A stretch of 64,000 nucleotides of DNA from Erythrobacteraceae bacterium (lineage in GTDB: Bacteria > Pseudomonadota > Alphaproteobacteria > Sphingomonadales > Sphingomonadaceae): the NCBI GenBank assembly GCA_027486035.1, contig JAIXPX010000033.1, positions 1 through 64,000 of the forward strand. Reading direction: 5' to 3'. The position numbers were made by a program, and so were the translations under genes. Under the pieces are notes generated by a model. It was given only the letters and a program-made list of their open reading frames with translations, made no database searches and had not been told where the DNA came from. Of this stretch, positions 9,483-17,091 are shown piece by piece; the first letter of the stretch is position 1, and each line of letters begins with the position of its first letter.

Positions 9483-11153
9483 ATGTACCGTTACGATTCA
9501 TACGACCAAGCCATGGTCGATGCCCGCGTCGCCGAATTCCGCGACCAGGCGCGCCGCCGCCTCGAAGGCAAGCTGACCGAGGACCAGTTCAAACCGCTGC
9601 GGCTGACGAACGGGCTCTATTTGCAGCTCCACGCCTATATGCTGCGCGTCGCGATCCCCTATGGCACGCTCGACAGCCGCCAGATGGCAATGCTGGCGAC
9701 AATCGCCGACAAGTATGACCGGGGCTACGGCCACTTCACCACCCGCCAGAACATTCAGTACAACTGGATCAAGCTGGAAGACTGCGCCGATGCGCTCGCC
9801 GATCTGGCGACGGTCGAGATGCACGCGATCCAGACCAGCGGCAACTGCATCCGCAACATCAGCTCCGATCACTTCGCGGGCGCGGCGGCGGACGAGGTGG
9901 TCGATCCCCGCCCCTATGCCGAGCTGATGCGCCAGTGGTCGAGCTTCCACCCGGAGTTCACCTACCTCCCCCGCAAGTTCAAGATCGCGGTGATCGCATC
10001 GGAAAAAGACCGGGCGGCGATGCGGCTGCACGATATCGGGGTGCGGATCGTCAAGCGTGACGGCGAAGTGGGCGCGCAGTTCTATGCGGGCGGCGGGATG
10101 GGCCGCACCCCGATGGTCGCCCCGCTGATCCGCGACTTCGTGCCGATCGACCAGTTCATCACCTATGCCGAGGCGTGCCTTCGCGTCTACAACCGCTATG
10201 GCCGGCGCGACAACAAGTACAAGGCGCGGATCAAGATCCTCGTCCATGAACTGGGCGCGGCAGAGTATATCCGCCAGGTCGAGGAGGAATTCGCGCACCT
10301 GCTTTCGGTCGGCGTCGAGCCGCCGCGCGAGGAACTGGCGCGGATTGCCGAATACTTCGCGCTTCCCCCCTTCCGTCATCCCAGCGAAAGCTGGGACCTA
10401 GAGCAATTGCAGAGCAAAGTCGCCGGAGATCCCAGCTTTCGCTGGGATGACGGGTTTGGTCAGTGGGTTCGCCAGAACACCCACCCCCACAAGGCACCGG
10501 GCTATGTCTCCGCCGTCATCAGCCTCAAGCCCGCTGGCGGCATTCCGGGCGATGCAACCTCCGATCAGATGCGCGTCGTCGCCCGGCTCGCGAAGGAATA
10601 CTCCTTCGATGAGCTGCGCGTGATGCACACCCAGAACCTGCTGCTGCCCCATGTCCGCATTGCCGACCTTCCGGCGGTGTGGGCGGCGCTCGACGCGGCC
10701 GGCCTCGGCAGCGCCAACATGGACACCATCGAGGACATCATCGCCTGTCCGGGCCTCGACTATTGCAGCCTCGCCAATGCGCGTTCGATCCCGCTGGCCC
10801 AGCGCATCTCCGAACGCTTTGCGCAAAGCGGGCGCACCGAGTTGGTGGGCGAATTGAAGCTGAAAATCTCCGGCTGCATCAATGCCTGCGGGCACCACCA
10901 CGCGGGCCATATCGGCATCCTCGGCGTCGACAAGAAGGGCAAGGAGAACTTCCAGCTCTCATTGGGCGGGTCGGAAGCCGAGGATGTCAGCCTCGCCAAG
11001 ATCACCGGCCCCGGCTTCGACGAGGACGGCGTGATCGCCGCGGTCGAGACAGTCACCGAGGTCTATCTCGCGTCGCGCACCGAGGGCGAGCGTTTCCTCG
11101 ACACCTATCGCCGCATCGGCATGGAGCCGTTCAAGGAGGCGCTTTATGGGTGA
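9483..11153 (+). CDS. cysI: sulfite/nitrite reductase hemoprotein with in-frame palindromic insert
   Basis: Six-electron reduction of sulfite to sulfide at a siroheme-[4Fe-4S] centre. 556 residues. The cluster cysteines are C422 and C428 (ACPGLDYC) and C465 and C469 (GCINAC), followed by the HHHAGHIGILGVDKKG segment of the siroheme pocket. Early motifs include YGHFTTRQNIQYNWI near 80. Residues about 298-324 are encoded by a palindromic repeat that is not part of the normal fold. Reading frame and all cysteines are intact, so the enzyme is probably functional. No CysJ flavoprotein is adjacent, so the electron donor is unknown (ferredoxin-dependent forms exist). DUF934 overlaps its end by eight bases. 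Confidence 0.92.
   Translation: MYRYDSYDQAMVDARVAEFRDQARRRLEGKLTEDQFKPLRLTNGLYLQLHAYMLRVAIPYGTLDSRQMAMLATIADKYDRGYGHFTTRQNIQYNWIKLEDCADALADLATVEMHAIQTSGNCIRNISSDHFAGAAADEVVDPRPYAELMRQWSSFHPEFTYLPRKFKIAVIASEKDRAAMRLHDIGVRIVKRDGEVGAQFYAGGGMGRTPMVAPLIRDFVPIDQFITYAEACLRVYNRYGRRDNKYKARIKILVHELGAAEYIRQVEEEFAHLLSVGVEPPREELARIAEYFALPPFRHPSESWDLEQLQSKVAGDPSFRWDDGFGQWVRQNTHPHKAPGYVSAVISLKPAGGIPGDATSDQMRVVARLAKEYSFDELRVMHTQNLLLPHVRIADLPAVWAALDAAGLGSANMDTIEDIIACPGLDYCSLANARSIPLAQRISERFAQSGRTELVGELKLKISGCINACGHHHAGHIGILGVDKKGKENFQLSLGGSEAEDVSLAKITGPGFDEDGVIAAVETVTEVYLASRTEGERFLDTYRRIGMEPFKEALYG
10374..10452. repeat. palindromic repeat element inserted in frame in cysI
   Basis: A 79-base element. The left arm begins CGTCATCCCAGCGAAAGCTG and the right arm is its reverse complement, 22 bases perfectly paired. 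Each arm is also a small hairpin (CCCAGC-GAAA-GCTGGG). In the cysI frame the arms read RHPSESWDL and GDPSFRWDDG. In another frame it gives the 'VIPAKAGT' peptide known from dispersed repeats in sphingomonads. A second copy is at 12384. Confidence 0.9.
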
Positions 11154-11607
11154 CACGCAGAACCTCGGCACCTCGCCCGACGAGGTGCAGTTCCGCTTCC
11201 GCGACGATGAGCCGGTCGATCACGCCGCCGTCACCGTCGATAGCGTGCTGGACCAGACCAACGCCGCCGCTGTCCGGATCGAGCCGGGCGACGATGCGCG
11301 CCTGCTGCTGCCCTTTCTCGATCGCCTCGCGCTGGTCGAGGTTAACTTTCCCGTGTTCGGCGACGGGCGCGGCTATTCGGCGGCCCGGATCCTGCGCGAG
11401 GCGGGCTATACCGGCGAGCTGCGCGCGGTGGGCGCAGTGCTCATCGACCTGCTCAGCCATATGCGCCGCTGCGGCTTCGACAGCTTCGCCCCCGACAAGC
11501 GCCTCGACGAGGAAGACGCCGCGCGCGCCTTTGCGACGTGGGCGAACGTCTACCAGCGTGCGGCAGATCGGCGGGCGACCATTGCGGACAAGCGCCATGA
11601 AGCCTGA
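11146..11607 (+). CDS. DUF934 domain protein
   Basis: A 153-residue soluble protein with the DUF934 signatures LVEVNFPVFGDGRGYSAARI (about 65-84) and GELRAVGAVLIDLL (about 90). DUF934 genes are conserved between cysI and cysH in alphaproteobacteria and are often labelled as putative sulfite/siroheme-associated oxidoreductase helpers, but no reaction is proven. It overlaps cysI by eight bases and cysH by eleven, so it is translated as part of the operon. A role in assimilatory sulfate reduction is inferred only from this conserved position. Confidence 0.87.
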   Translation: MGDTQNLGTSPDEVQFRFRDDEPVDHAAVTVDSVLDQTNAAAVRIEPGDDARLLLPFLDRLALVEVNFPVFGDGRGYSAARILREAGYTGELRAVGAVLIDLLSHMRRCGFDSFAPDKRLDEEDAARAFATWANVYQRAADRRATIADKRHEA

Positions 11608-12373
11608 ACTGCGGATCGCCCCCGGGGACCGCGCCCGCGACAGGCTCGACCTCGCGCCGCGCTTCACCGAGCATGATGCGGTGCGATTGAACCGCATGTT
11701 CCGCGGCAGCTCGACGCCCGAGATGCTCGAAGCGGTGATCCGTGACGGGCTGGCGGGCGATCTGGCCGTGGTCTCCAGCTTCGGCGCGGAGAGCGCGGTG
11801 CTGCTGCATCTGGTCGCCAGCGTCGATCCGAAGGTGCCGGTGCTGTTCCTCGACACCGGCAAGCACTTTGCCGAAACGCTCGAATACCGCGACCTTTTGG
11901 TCGAACGGCTCGGCCTCAACCTCGTTGTGCTGACCCCGGATGCGGCGGACCTCGCTGCGAAGGACGCAACCGGCCTCAGGTGGTCCTACGATCCCGATGG
12001 CTGCTGCGAGATCCGCAAGGTAAGGCCGCTCGAAAAGGCGCTGGCCGGCTATGACGCGAGCTTCACCGGCCGGAAAGCCTTCCAGGCCGCGACCCGCGCC
12101 AACCTCCCGCGCTTCGAGGTCGACACCTCGGACGCGCAGGGACGATTGAAGATCAACCCGCTGATCGATTGGGACGCGGGCCAGATCGAGGGGTATTTCA
12201 TCCAGCACGACCTCCCCCGCCACCCGCTGATCGCAAGCGGCTATCCCTCGATCGGCTGCTCGCCCTGCACCACGCAGGTCGCGCCGGGGGAAGACCCGCG
12301 CTCGGGCCGCTGGAAGGGCTGGGACAAGACCGAATGCGGCATCCACAAGCCGGGCGAGGAACCGTTTCTTTGA
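11597..12373 (+). CDS. cysH: phosphoadenylyl/adenylyl-sulfate reductase, [4Fe-4S] type
   Basis: Reduces APS (or PAPS) to sulfite with thioredoxin or glutaredoxin. 258 residues from ATG 11597; the track ORF from 10679 is a run-in through cysI in another frame. It has the cluster ligands C136-C137 (DGCCEIRK) and C221/C224 (IGCSPC), which mark the iron-sulfur branch that usually prefers APS. The catalytic cysteine is C247 in KTECGIHK near the C-terminus. The P-loop-like SSFGAESAVLLH lies near 60. It is the last gene of the sulfur operon, followed by a palindromic repeat that could end transcription. Confidence 0.93.
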   Translation: MKPELRIAPGDRARDRLDLAPRFTEHDAVRLNRMFRGSSTPEMLEAVIRDGLAGDLAVVSSFGAESAVLLHLVASVDPKVPVLFLDTGKHFAETLEYRDLLVERLGLNLVVLTPDAADLAAKDATGLRWSYDPDGCCEIRKVRPLEKALAGYDASFTGRKAFQAATRANLPRFEVDTSDAQGRLKINPLIDWDAGQIEGYFIQHDLPRHPLIASGYPSIGCSPCTTQVAPGEDPRSGRWKGWDKTECGIHKPGEEPFL

Positions 12374-12383
12374 TCTACCGACC

Positions 12384-12465
12384 CGTCATCCCAGCGGAAG
12401 CTGGGACCTAGGGCAACAAAGGGCAGTGCTCGCCACTCTAGGTCCCAACTTTCGCTGGGATGACG
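12384..12465. repeat. second copy of the palindromic repeat, between convergent genes
   Basis: An 82-base copy of the element in cysI. The arms pair at 26 of 28 positions (CGTCATCCCAGCGGAAGCTG and its counterpart). It fills the gap between cysH (+) and the epimerase gene (-), where a strong hairpin could act as a bidirectional terminator, though neither side has a clear T-run. Confidence 0.85.
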
Positions 12466-12478
12466 TGTGTTGTCAGAC

Positions 12479-13423
12479 CTAAAGCCACCCCTCGCGCCGA
12501 TACCATTCGGCGGTCGCCTTCAGCCCCTCGTCACCCGCAATCCTCGGCTGCCACAGGCCCGGCGGCGGCTTGCGGTCGGAGCGGGCGACCCAGTTGGGGT
12601 GGCACATGTAGCCGACGCGGTCAGCGGTGAGCTTGGCCCGGTCGCCGCGCGCAAGGCGGTCGGAGGCGGCGGAGGCATCGAGCACGATGCGGGGCAGATG
12701 CGGCGCGAAAACGCGGGCACGCCCCACGGCACGGCCGATCGCGGCGGCCAGGTCCTTGTGGCTCCATCCACCCTCCCGCCCGTCGTCGGGTTCGTAGGTC
12801 TGCTTGAAAGTTGCCTTCCGGCTTGCCGAGTCCTCAAGTCGCGAAGCGGTAGGACCGGCAAGCCCAACAAGAAGCCGCGCGAGATCGTCTGCGTGAATGA
12901 TCGAACTGGCCCCGCCGGGCGGGAGCGGCACGAAGCCCCATTTCGCCGTGCGGAACATGTCGAGGTAATCGACATCGCGCGGGCCATAGACGCCCGGCGG
13001 GCGCACCGTGGTCCAGTCGAGACCGGAGGCTTCGACCAGCCCCTCGGCCTTGGCCTTGGAGGCGCCATAGGCCGACAGCCCGGGCTTGCGCGCCGAGAGC
13101 GAGGAGACGAAGACGAGGCGCTTCACGCCGGCCGCACTCATGGCGGAAAGGACATTGGCGGTCCCGGTGACATTGGCGATCTCGAACGCGGCCGGATCGG
13201 GTGTGTTGGTCAGCCCGGCGACGTGGATCACCGCGTCTGCACCCTGCACCAATGCCGCGAGCGCAGCGGTGTCATTCAGATCGCCGCGCACCCATGTGAC
13301 GCCCTCCCGCGCAGGCTGATCGCGGCGGGCAAGCGCACGCACCTCATGGCCTTCTGCGCGCGCCGCATCGAGCACCGCAGAGCCGACGAAACCTGTCGCG
13401 CCGGTGATCGCGAGCCGCGTCAC
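12479..13423 (-). CDS. NAD(P)-dependent epimerase/dehydratase family protein (extended SDR)
   Basis: A 314-residue Rossmann-fold protein. The cofactor loop is GATGFVG at 7-13, followed by DLNDTAAL near 48. The catalytic pair is in SAYGASKAKAE (YxxxK) near 124, and the substrate-side motif RPPGVYGPRD follows near 141. This architecture fits nucleotide-sugar epimerases, NADH-ubiquinone 39-kDa-like proteins and related reductases; substrate is not predictable. It starts inside the proB stop (four-base overlap), so it is translated downstream of obgE-proB. No adjacent sugar-metabolism genes are seen. Confidence 0.82.
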   Translation of the reverse strand: MTRLAITGATGFVGSAVLDAARAEGHEVRALARRDQPAREGVTWVRGDLNDTAALAALVQGADAVIHVAGLTNTPDPAAFEIANVTGTANVLSAMSAAGVKRLVFVSSLSARKPGLSAYGASKAKAEGLVEASGLDWTTVRPPGVYGPRDVDYLDMFRTAKWGFVPLPPGGASSIIHADDLARLLVGLAGPTASRLEDSASRKATFKQTYEPDDGREGGWSHKDLAAAIGRAVGRARVFAPHLPRIVLDASAASDRLARGDRAKLTADRVGYMCHPNWVARSDRKPPPGLWQPRIAGDEGLKATAEWYRREGWL

Positions 13424-14538
13424 AGCAGCACCATGTGATCCCGGTGGATCACGCAGGAGCGCGGGGCATAGCCGAGGCGCTCGGCCTGATCCTCGGCGCG
13501 CTTGCCGGCGATGAGCTGCATTTCGGCCGCGTCATATTCGGCGAGGCCCTGCGCCAGCCGTTCGCCCTTCATGCTCAGGACGCTGACCAGATCGCCGCGG
13601 CGGAAATTGCCCGATACGCCGACGACTCCTGCCGCCAGCAGGCTCGCGCCGCCCCTCAGCGCCTCGGCGCAGCCCTTGTCGACGCGCAACTCGCCCGCAG
13701 GCGCCAGCCGCCCGCCGAGCCACGCCTTGCGGGCGCTGTCGGCGCGCACGGGCAGGAACAGCGTCCCCGTGCCCGCTGCGAGCGCATGGGCGATCGGCGC
13801 GTCATGTGTCCCGTTGAGGATGCCGAGCGCGATCCCGGCGCGGGTCGCGATCTGGGCGGCCTGCAACTTGGAGATCATGCCGCCCGAGCCGAGGCCCGAG
13901 GAGGACGCCCCGCTCGCCATGGCCATCACCTCCGGCGTCACGGCTTCGACCACCGGGATCAGCGCCGCGCCTTCGGTCCGGGGATCGCCGGTATATAGGC
14001 CGTCGACGTCCGACAGCAGCAGCACCAGATCGGCATTGGCCGCCTGCGCCACGCGTGCGGCGAGGCGGTCATTGTCGCCGAAGCGGATTTCCTCGGTGGC
14101 GACCGAATCGTTCTCGTTGATGACGGGGATCACGCCCGCCTCGAGCAGCCGGTCGAGCGTCGCAGCGGCATTGAGATAGCGGCGGCGGTCTTCGAGATCG
14201 CCCAGGGTCAGGAGCATCTGCGCCGCGGTGATCCCCTCACCCCCGAGAGCGCGGCTCCATAGGTCGGCGAGCGCGATCTGGCCCACGGCAGCGGCGGCCT
14301 GTGCGTCCGCGAGGCTCCCACGCCCCCCTTTCGCCAGCCCCAGCCGCGCCGCGCCGAGCGCAATCGCGCCGGAACTCACCACGATCACCTGCGCGCCCGC
14401 CCGCCGCAGCGCCGCGAGGTCGCCCGCCATGCGCGCCAGCCAGCCCTCGCGCGCCTTACCGCCGCCGACCAGCAGCGACGAGCCGATCTTGACCACGATC
14501 CGCCGCGCGGCGGGGATATCCGAAAGGCGGGTCAGCAT
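13420..14538 (-). CDS. proB: glutamate 5-kinase
   Basis: ATP-dependent phosphorylation of glutamate, the first step of proline synthesis. 372 residues from ATG 14538 (MLTRLSDIPAARRIVVKIGS); the 483-residue track ORF runs into obgE and is too long. The amino-acid kinase domain shows VVKIGSSLLV, IVVSSGAIALGAARLG and the NENDSVATEEIRFGDNDRLA active-site stretch. A C-terminal PUA domain begins near residue 280, as in E. coli ProB. It starts seven bases after the obgE stop, a gene order common in proteobacteria. proA is not in the window; proC is, at 21780. Confidence 0.94.
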   Translation of the reverse strand: MLTRLSDIPAARRIVVKIGSSLLVGGGKAREGWLARMAGDLAALRRAGAQVIVVSSGAIALGAARLGLAKGGRGSLADAQAAAAVGQIALADLWSRALGGEGITAAQMLLTLGDLEDRRRYLNAAATLDRLLEAGVIPVINENDSVATEEIRFGDNDRLAARVAQAANADLVLLLSDVDGLYTGDPRTEGAALIPVVEAVTPEVMAMASGASSSGLGSGGMISKLQAAQIATRAGIALGILNGTHDAPIAHALAAGTGTLFLPVRADSARKAWLGGRLAPAGELRVDKGCAEALRGGASLLAAGVVGVSGNFRRGDLVSVLSMKGERLAQGLAEYDAAEMQLIAGKRAEDQAERLGYAPRSCVIHRDHMVLL

Positions 14539-14545
14539 CGCAGGA

Positions 14546-15622
14546 TCAGAGCGGCGACCACTCAGGAGTGTCACCGTCGTCCTCCACCTCGACCGTCTTG
14601 GTCTCGGTCGCGGTGCGATCCGGCAGGTAGGCGAGCACCGCGTCGAGCAATTCCGGGATGCCCGCGCCGGTCGCGCCGGAGACGGCGAAGACCTGCTCCG
14701 CGCCGGCGGCCAGCAGCTCCTCGCGGAAGCCCTCGACCAGTTCGGCATCGGCCAGATCGAGCTTGTTGAGCACCACCAGCCGGGGCTTTTCGTCAAGGCG
14801 CGTGTGCTCCTTGTCGCCATAGGCGGCGAGTTCCTCCTCGACGATGCGCATCGCCTCGGCGGGGTCGGCATCCTCGGTGCCGGTGATGTCGATGAGGTGG
14901 ATCAGCACCCGGCAGCGCTCGATATGGCCGAGGAAGCGGTCGCCGATCCCGACGCCGTCCGCCGCGCCCTCGATCAACCCGGGAATGTCGGCGAGCACGA
15001 ATTCGCGGCCCTTGTGGCGCACCACGCCGAGCTTGGGGACGAGCGTGGTGAAGGCATAATCGCCGACCTTCGCCTGCGCGTTGGAGACGGCATTGATGAA
15101 GGTCGATTTGCCCGCATTGGGCAGGCCGACAAGGCCGACGTCGGCGAGCAGCTTGAGCCGCAGCCACACCCACATCTCCTCGCCCGGAATGCCGGGTTGG
15201 TGCTGGCGCGGGGCGCGGTTGGTCGAGGTCTTGTAGCTGGCATTCCCGCGCCCGCCCATGCCGCCTTCGAGGAAGACGATCCGCTGCCCGACCTCGGTGA
15301 AGTCGGCGAGCACCTCCTCCTTGTCCTCGGAGAGGATCTGCGTGCCCACCGGCACCTTGATGACCAGCGGCTCGGCCGAGGCGCCGGTGCGATCCTTGCC
15401 CATGCCGTGCCCGCCGCGCGGGGCCTTGAAGTGCTGCGAATAGCGGAAATCGATCAGCGTGTTGAGCCCGGCAACGGCCTCGAACACGATGTCGCCCCCG
15501 CGCCCGCCATTGCCGCCATCGGGGCCGCCATATTCGACATATTTCTCGCGGCGGAACGAGACGGCGCCGGGGCCGCCTCCGCCGGACTTCACGTAGATCT
15601 TGGCCTGGTCAAGGAAATGCAT
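14546..15622 (-). CDS. obgE: Obg family GTPase, ribosome assembly
   Basis: Essential GTPase that monitors 50S assembly and couples growth to the stringent response. 358 residues. The glycine-rich Obg domain (about 1-158, starting MHFLDQAKIYVKSGGGGPG) is followed by the G domain with P-loop GLPNAGKST near 167, DIPGLIEGA near 213 and NKLD near 283. The tail after 335 is short and acidic (VEVEDDGDTPEW), so the basic/acidic extension seen in some species is minimal. It is first in the obgE-proB-epimerase unit. A 48-base gap with an imperfect palindrome (TTCTCC...GGAGAA, 15640-15663) separates it from btuF. Confidence 0.95.
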   Translation of the reverse strand: MHFLDQAKIYVKSGGGGPGAVSFRREKYVEYGGPDGGNGGRGGDIVFEAVAGLNTLIDFRYSQHFKAPRGGHGMGKDRTGASAEPLVIKVPVGTQILSEDKEEVLADFTEVGQRIVFLEGGMGGRGNASYKTSTNRAPRQHQPGIPGEEMWVWLRLKLLADVGLVGLPNAGKSTFINAVSNAQAKVGDYAFTTLVPKLGVVRHKGREFVLADIPGLIEGAADGVGIGDRFLGHIERCRVLIHLIDITGTEDADPAEAMRIVEEELAAYGDKEHTRLDEKPRLVVLNKLDLADAELVEGFREELLAAGAEQVFAVSGATGAGIPELLDAVLAYLPDRTATETKTVEVEDDGDTPEWSPL

Positions 15623-15670
15623 GGGCGCCCCCTACGCATTTTCTCCCGCAATTGCGAGGAGAATGGCGGG

Positions 15671-16588
15671 TCAGAGCTTGCGGATGAAGGCTTGGAGGCG
15701 TTCGGGCACCGCGTCGGCTGCGTGCACGAGGCAGGCGAGCACCTCGGCGCTCTCGACCAGCCGGGGGCCGGGGCGGTTGAACAGGTGGTGGCCGTCGACC
15801 GCGAAGACCCGCCCCTCGCGCACCGCCCTGAGGCTCCGCCATGGCTCTTCAGCCAGCAGCGCGCGGGCTTCGGGCAGGGTCTGGGCGAGCTGGTAGCCGC
15901 AAGGCATGAAGGCGATGATATCGGGATCGGCGGCGACCACAGCCCCCGCCTCGATCCCGTGCGAATGCACTCCCGGCGCGGCGAGCAGGGGCTCGGCCCC
16001 GGCGGCCCTGATCAGTTCCGGCACCCAGTTGCCCGCGACCATCAGGGGCGCGATCCACTCGACCGCGAGGATGGTGGGGCGAATGGCAGGCGCGGCGGGG
16101 AGCGCGCCGAACCCGGCCCGCATCCGCGCCGCCGCCTCGGCTGCGCGCCCGGGCACGCCGGCGGCCCCGGCCACGCGGGCGAGATCGCCGAAGACGTCCG
16201 CCAGATCATCGGGCGCGAGCGAGACCAGCACGGGCGGCGCGCCGATCCACGTCGCCAGCGCCTCCTCGAGATCGGCAGGCGTCACCGCGCAGACCGCGCA
16301 TTGCGCCTGGGTCAGGATGACGTCGGGCCTAAGCGACTTCAGCAGCGGCGCATCGACATCATAGACCGACAGGCCCTGCTCGACGATCGCCTTCACCCGG
16401 TCCTCGATCGCCTGGGAGGACAGGCCCTTCTCCAGCTTGGTCGAAGTGCAAACGGGCAGCGCCTTCACCGTCGGCGGAAAGTCGCATTCGTGCGAGCGGC
16501 CGACGAGGCTTTCCTGCAACCCCAGCGCCACCGCGATCTCGGTGGCGCTGGGGAGCAGGGAGACGATCCGCAGGGACGCGGCGCTCAT
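15671..16588 (-). CDS. btuF: cobalamin-binding periplasmic protein (BtuF-like)
   Basis: Class III solute-binding protein for corrinoid import. 305 residues from ATG 16588, chosen because it overlaps the upstream stop (ATGA); the track start at 16660 lies inside the neighbour. N-terminal RIVSLLPSATEIAVALG and GRSHECDFP are diagnostic of the BtuF/cobalamin-binding family, as are LTQAQCAVCAVTP near 115 and FMPCGYQ near 224. No convincing signal peptide is seen, which is common in this subgroup and leaves its location uncertain. It is the last gene of the riboswitch-controlled B12 operon. No BtuC or BtuD gene is adjacent. Confidence 0.87.
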   Translation of the reverse strand: MSAASLRIVSLLPSATEIAVALGLQESLVGRSHECDFPPTVKALPVCTSTKLEKGLSSQAIEDRVKAIVEQGLSVYDVDAPLLKSLRPDVILTQAQCAVCAVTPADLEEALATWIGAPPVLVSLAPDDLADVFGDLARVAGAAGVPGRAAEAAARMRAGFGALPAAPAIRPTILAVEWIAPLMVAGNWVPELIRAAGAEPLLAAPGVHSHGIEAGAVVAADPDIIAFMPCGYQLAQTLPEARALLAEEPWRSLRAVREGRVFAVDGHHLFNRPGPRLVESAEVLACLVHAADAVPERLQAFIRKL

Positions 16589-17091
16589 CGCACCTGCCAC
16601 GCTGCCGGCATCGGCACGCGCCCGAGCACCTGCCAGCCAAGCCACAGCCCGGCGAACCACAGCGCGTCATTGAGCGCGATCAGCCCCACGATCTTCGGCG
16701 CAAACAGAGCCGGATCGCCGAAGGGGAGCGCATAGGCGAAGAGGCTCGCCTCGAAGGCCGCGAAGGCGGCAAGGAAGGCCGCAACCGGCCCTCCCCTGAC
16801 TGCCCGCGCAGCCGCACAGGCAAGAAGGCTCGAGACGAGTAACGAAAGCCCTGCCGCAAGGGTAGGCCCGTCCCACGGAAAGCCCATCAGCCCGAAGCCG
16901 AGCACCTGGTTGCCAAGCCAGCACGCCGCCACCGTCGCCATGGCCCGCGAAGGCGGCATGGCGAGCGCGGCGATGGTGGCAACAGCAGCGAAGGGCATCA
17001 TGCAGGCGAACACCACCGTCCCGCTGAGCGTGGTTGCGGCAAGGATCGCGGGAAGCGCCAATGATGGGAGCGACTTTTTCAGATCGGTCAT
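16585..17091 (-). CDS. small polytopic membrane protein of the B12 uptake operon
   Basis: 168 residues with about five or six predicted hydrophobic helices (15-35, 40-57, 72-95, 103-122, 128-150). I cannot assign it to a named family with certainty. It sits between btuB and btuF with four-base overlaps on both sides, downstream of a cobalamin riboswitch, which implies a role in corrinoid transport. Size and context resemble solitary ECF S-component-like B12 transporters such as BtuM. Conserved-looking residues include C30 (FACMMPF) and ACWLGNQVLGFGLMGFPWD near 56. Cobalt or precursor transport would be alternatives. Confidence 0.7.
   Translation of the reverse strand: MTDLKKSLPSLALPAILAATTLSGTVVFACMMPFAAVATIAALAMPPSRAMATVAACWLGNQVLGFGLMGFPWDGPTLAAGLSLLVSSLLACAAARAVRGGPVAAFLAAFAAFEASLFAYALPFGDPALFAPKIVGLIALNDALWFAGLWLGWQVLGRVPMPAAWQVR

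Noticed and set aside
10679-12373. 564-codon apparent CysH fusion
   Set aside because: The upstream part is an out-of-frame reading of cysI and DUF934. The true cysH start is ATG 11597.
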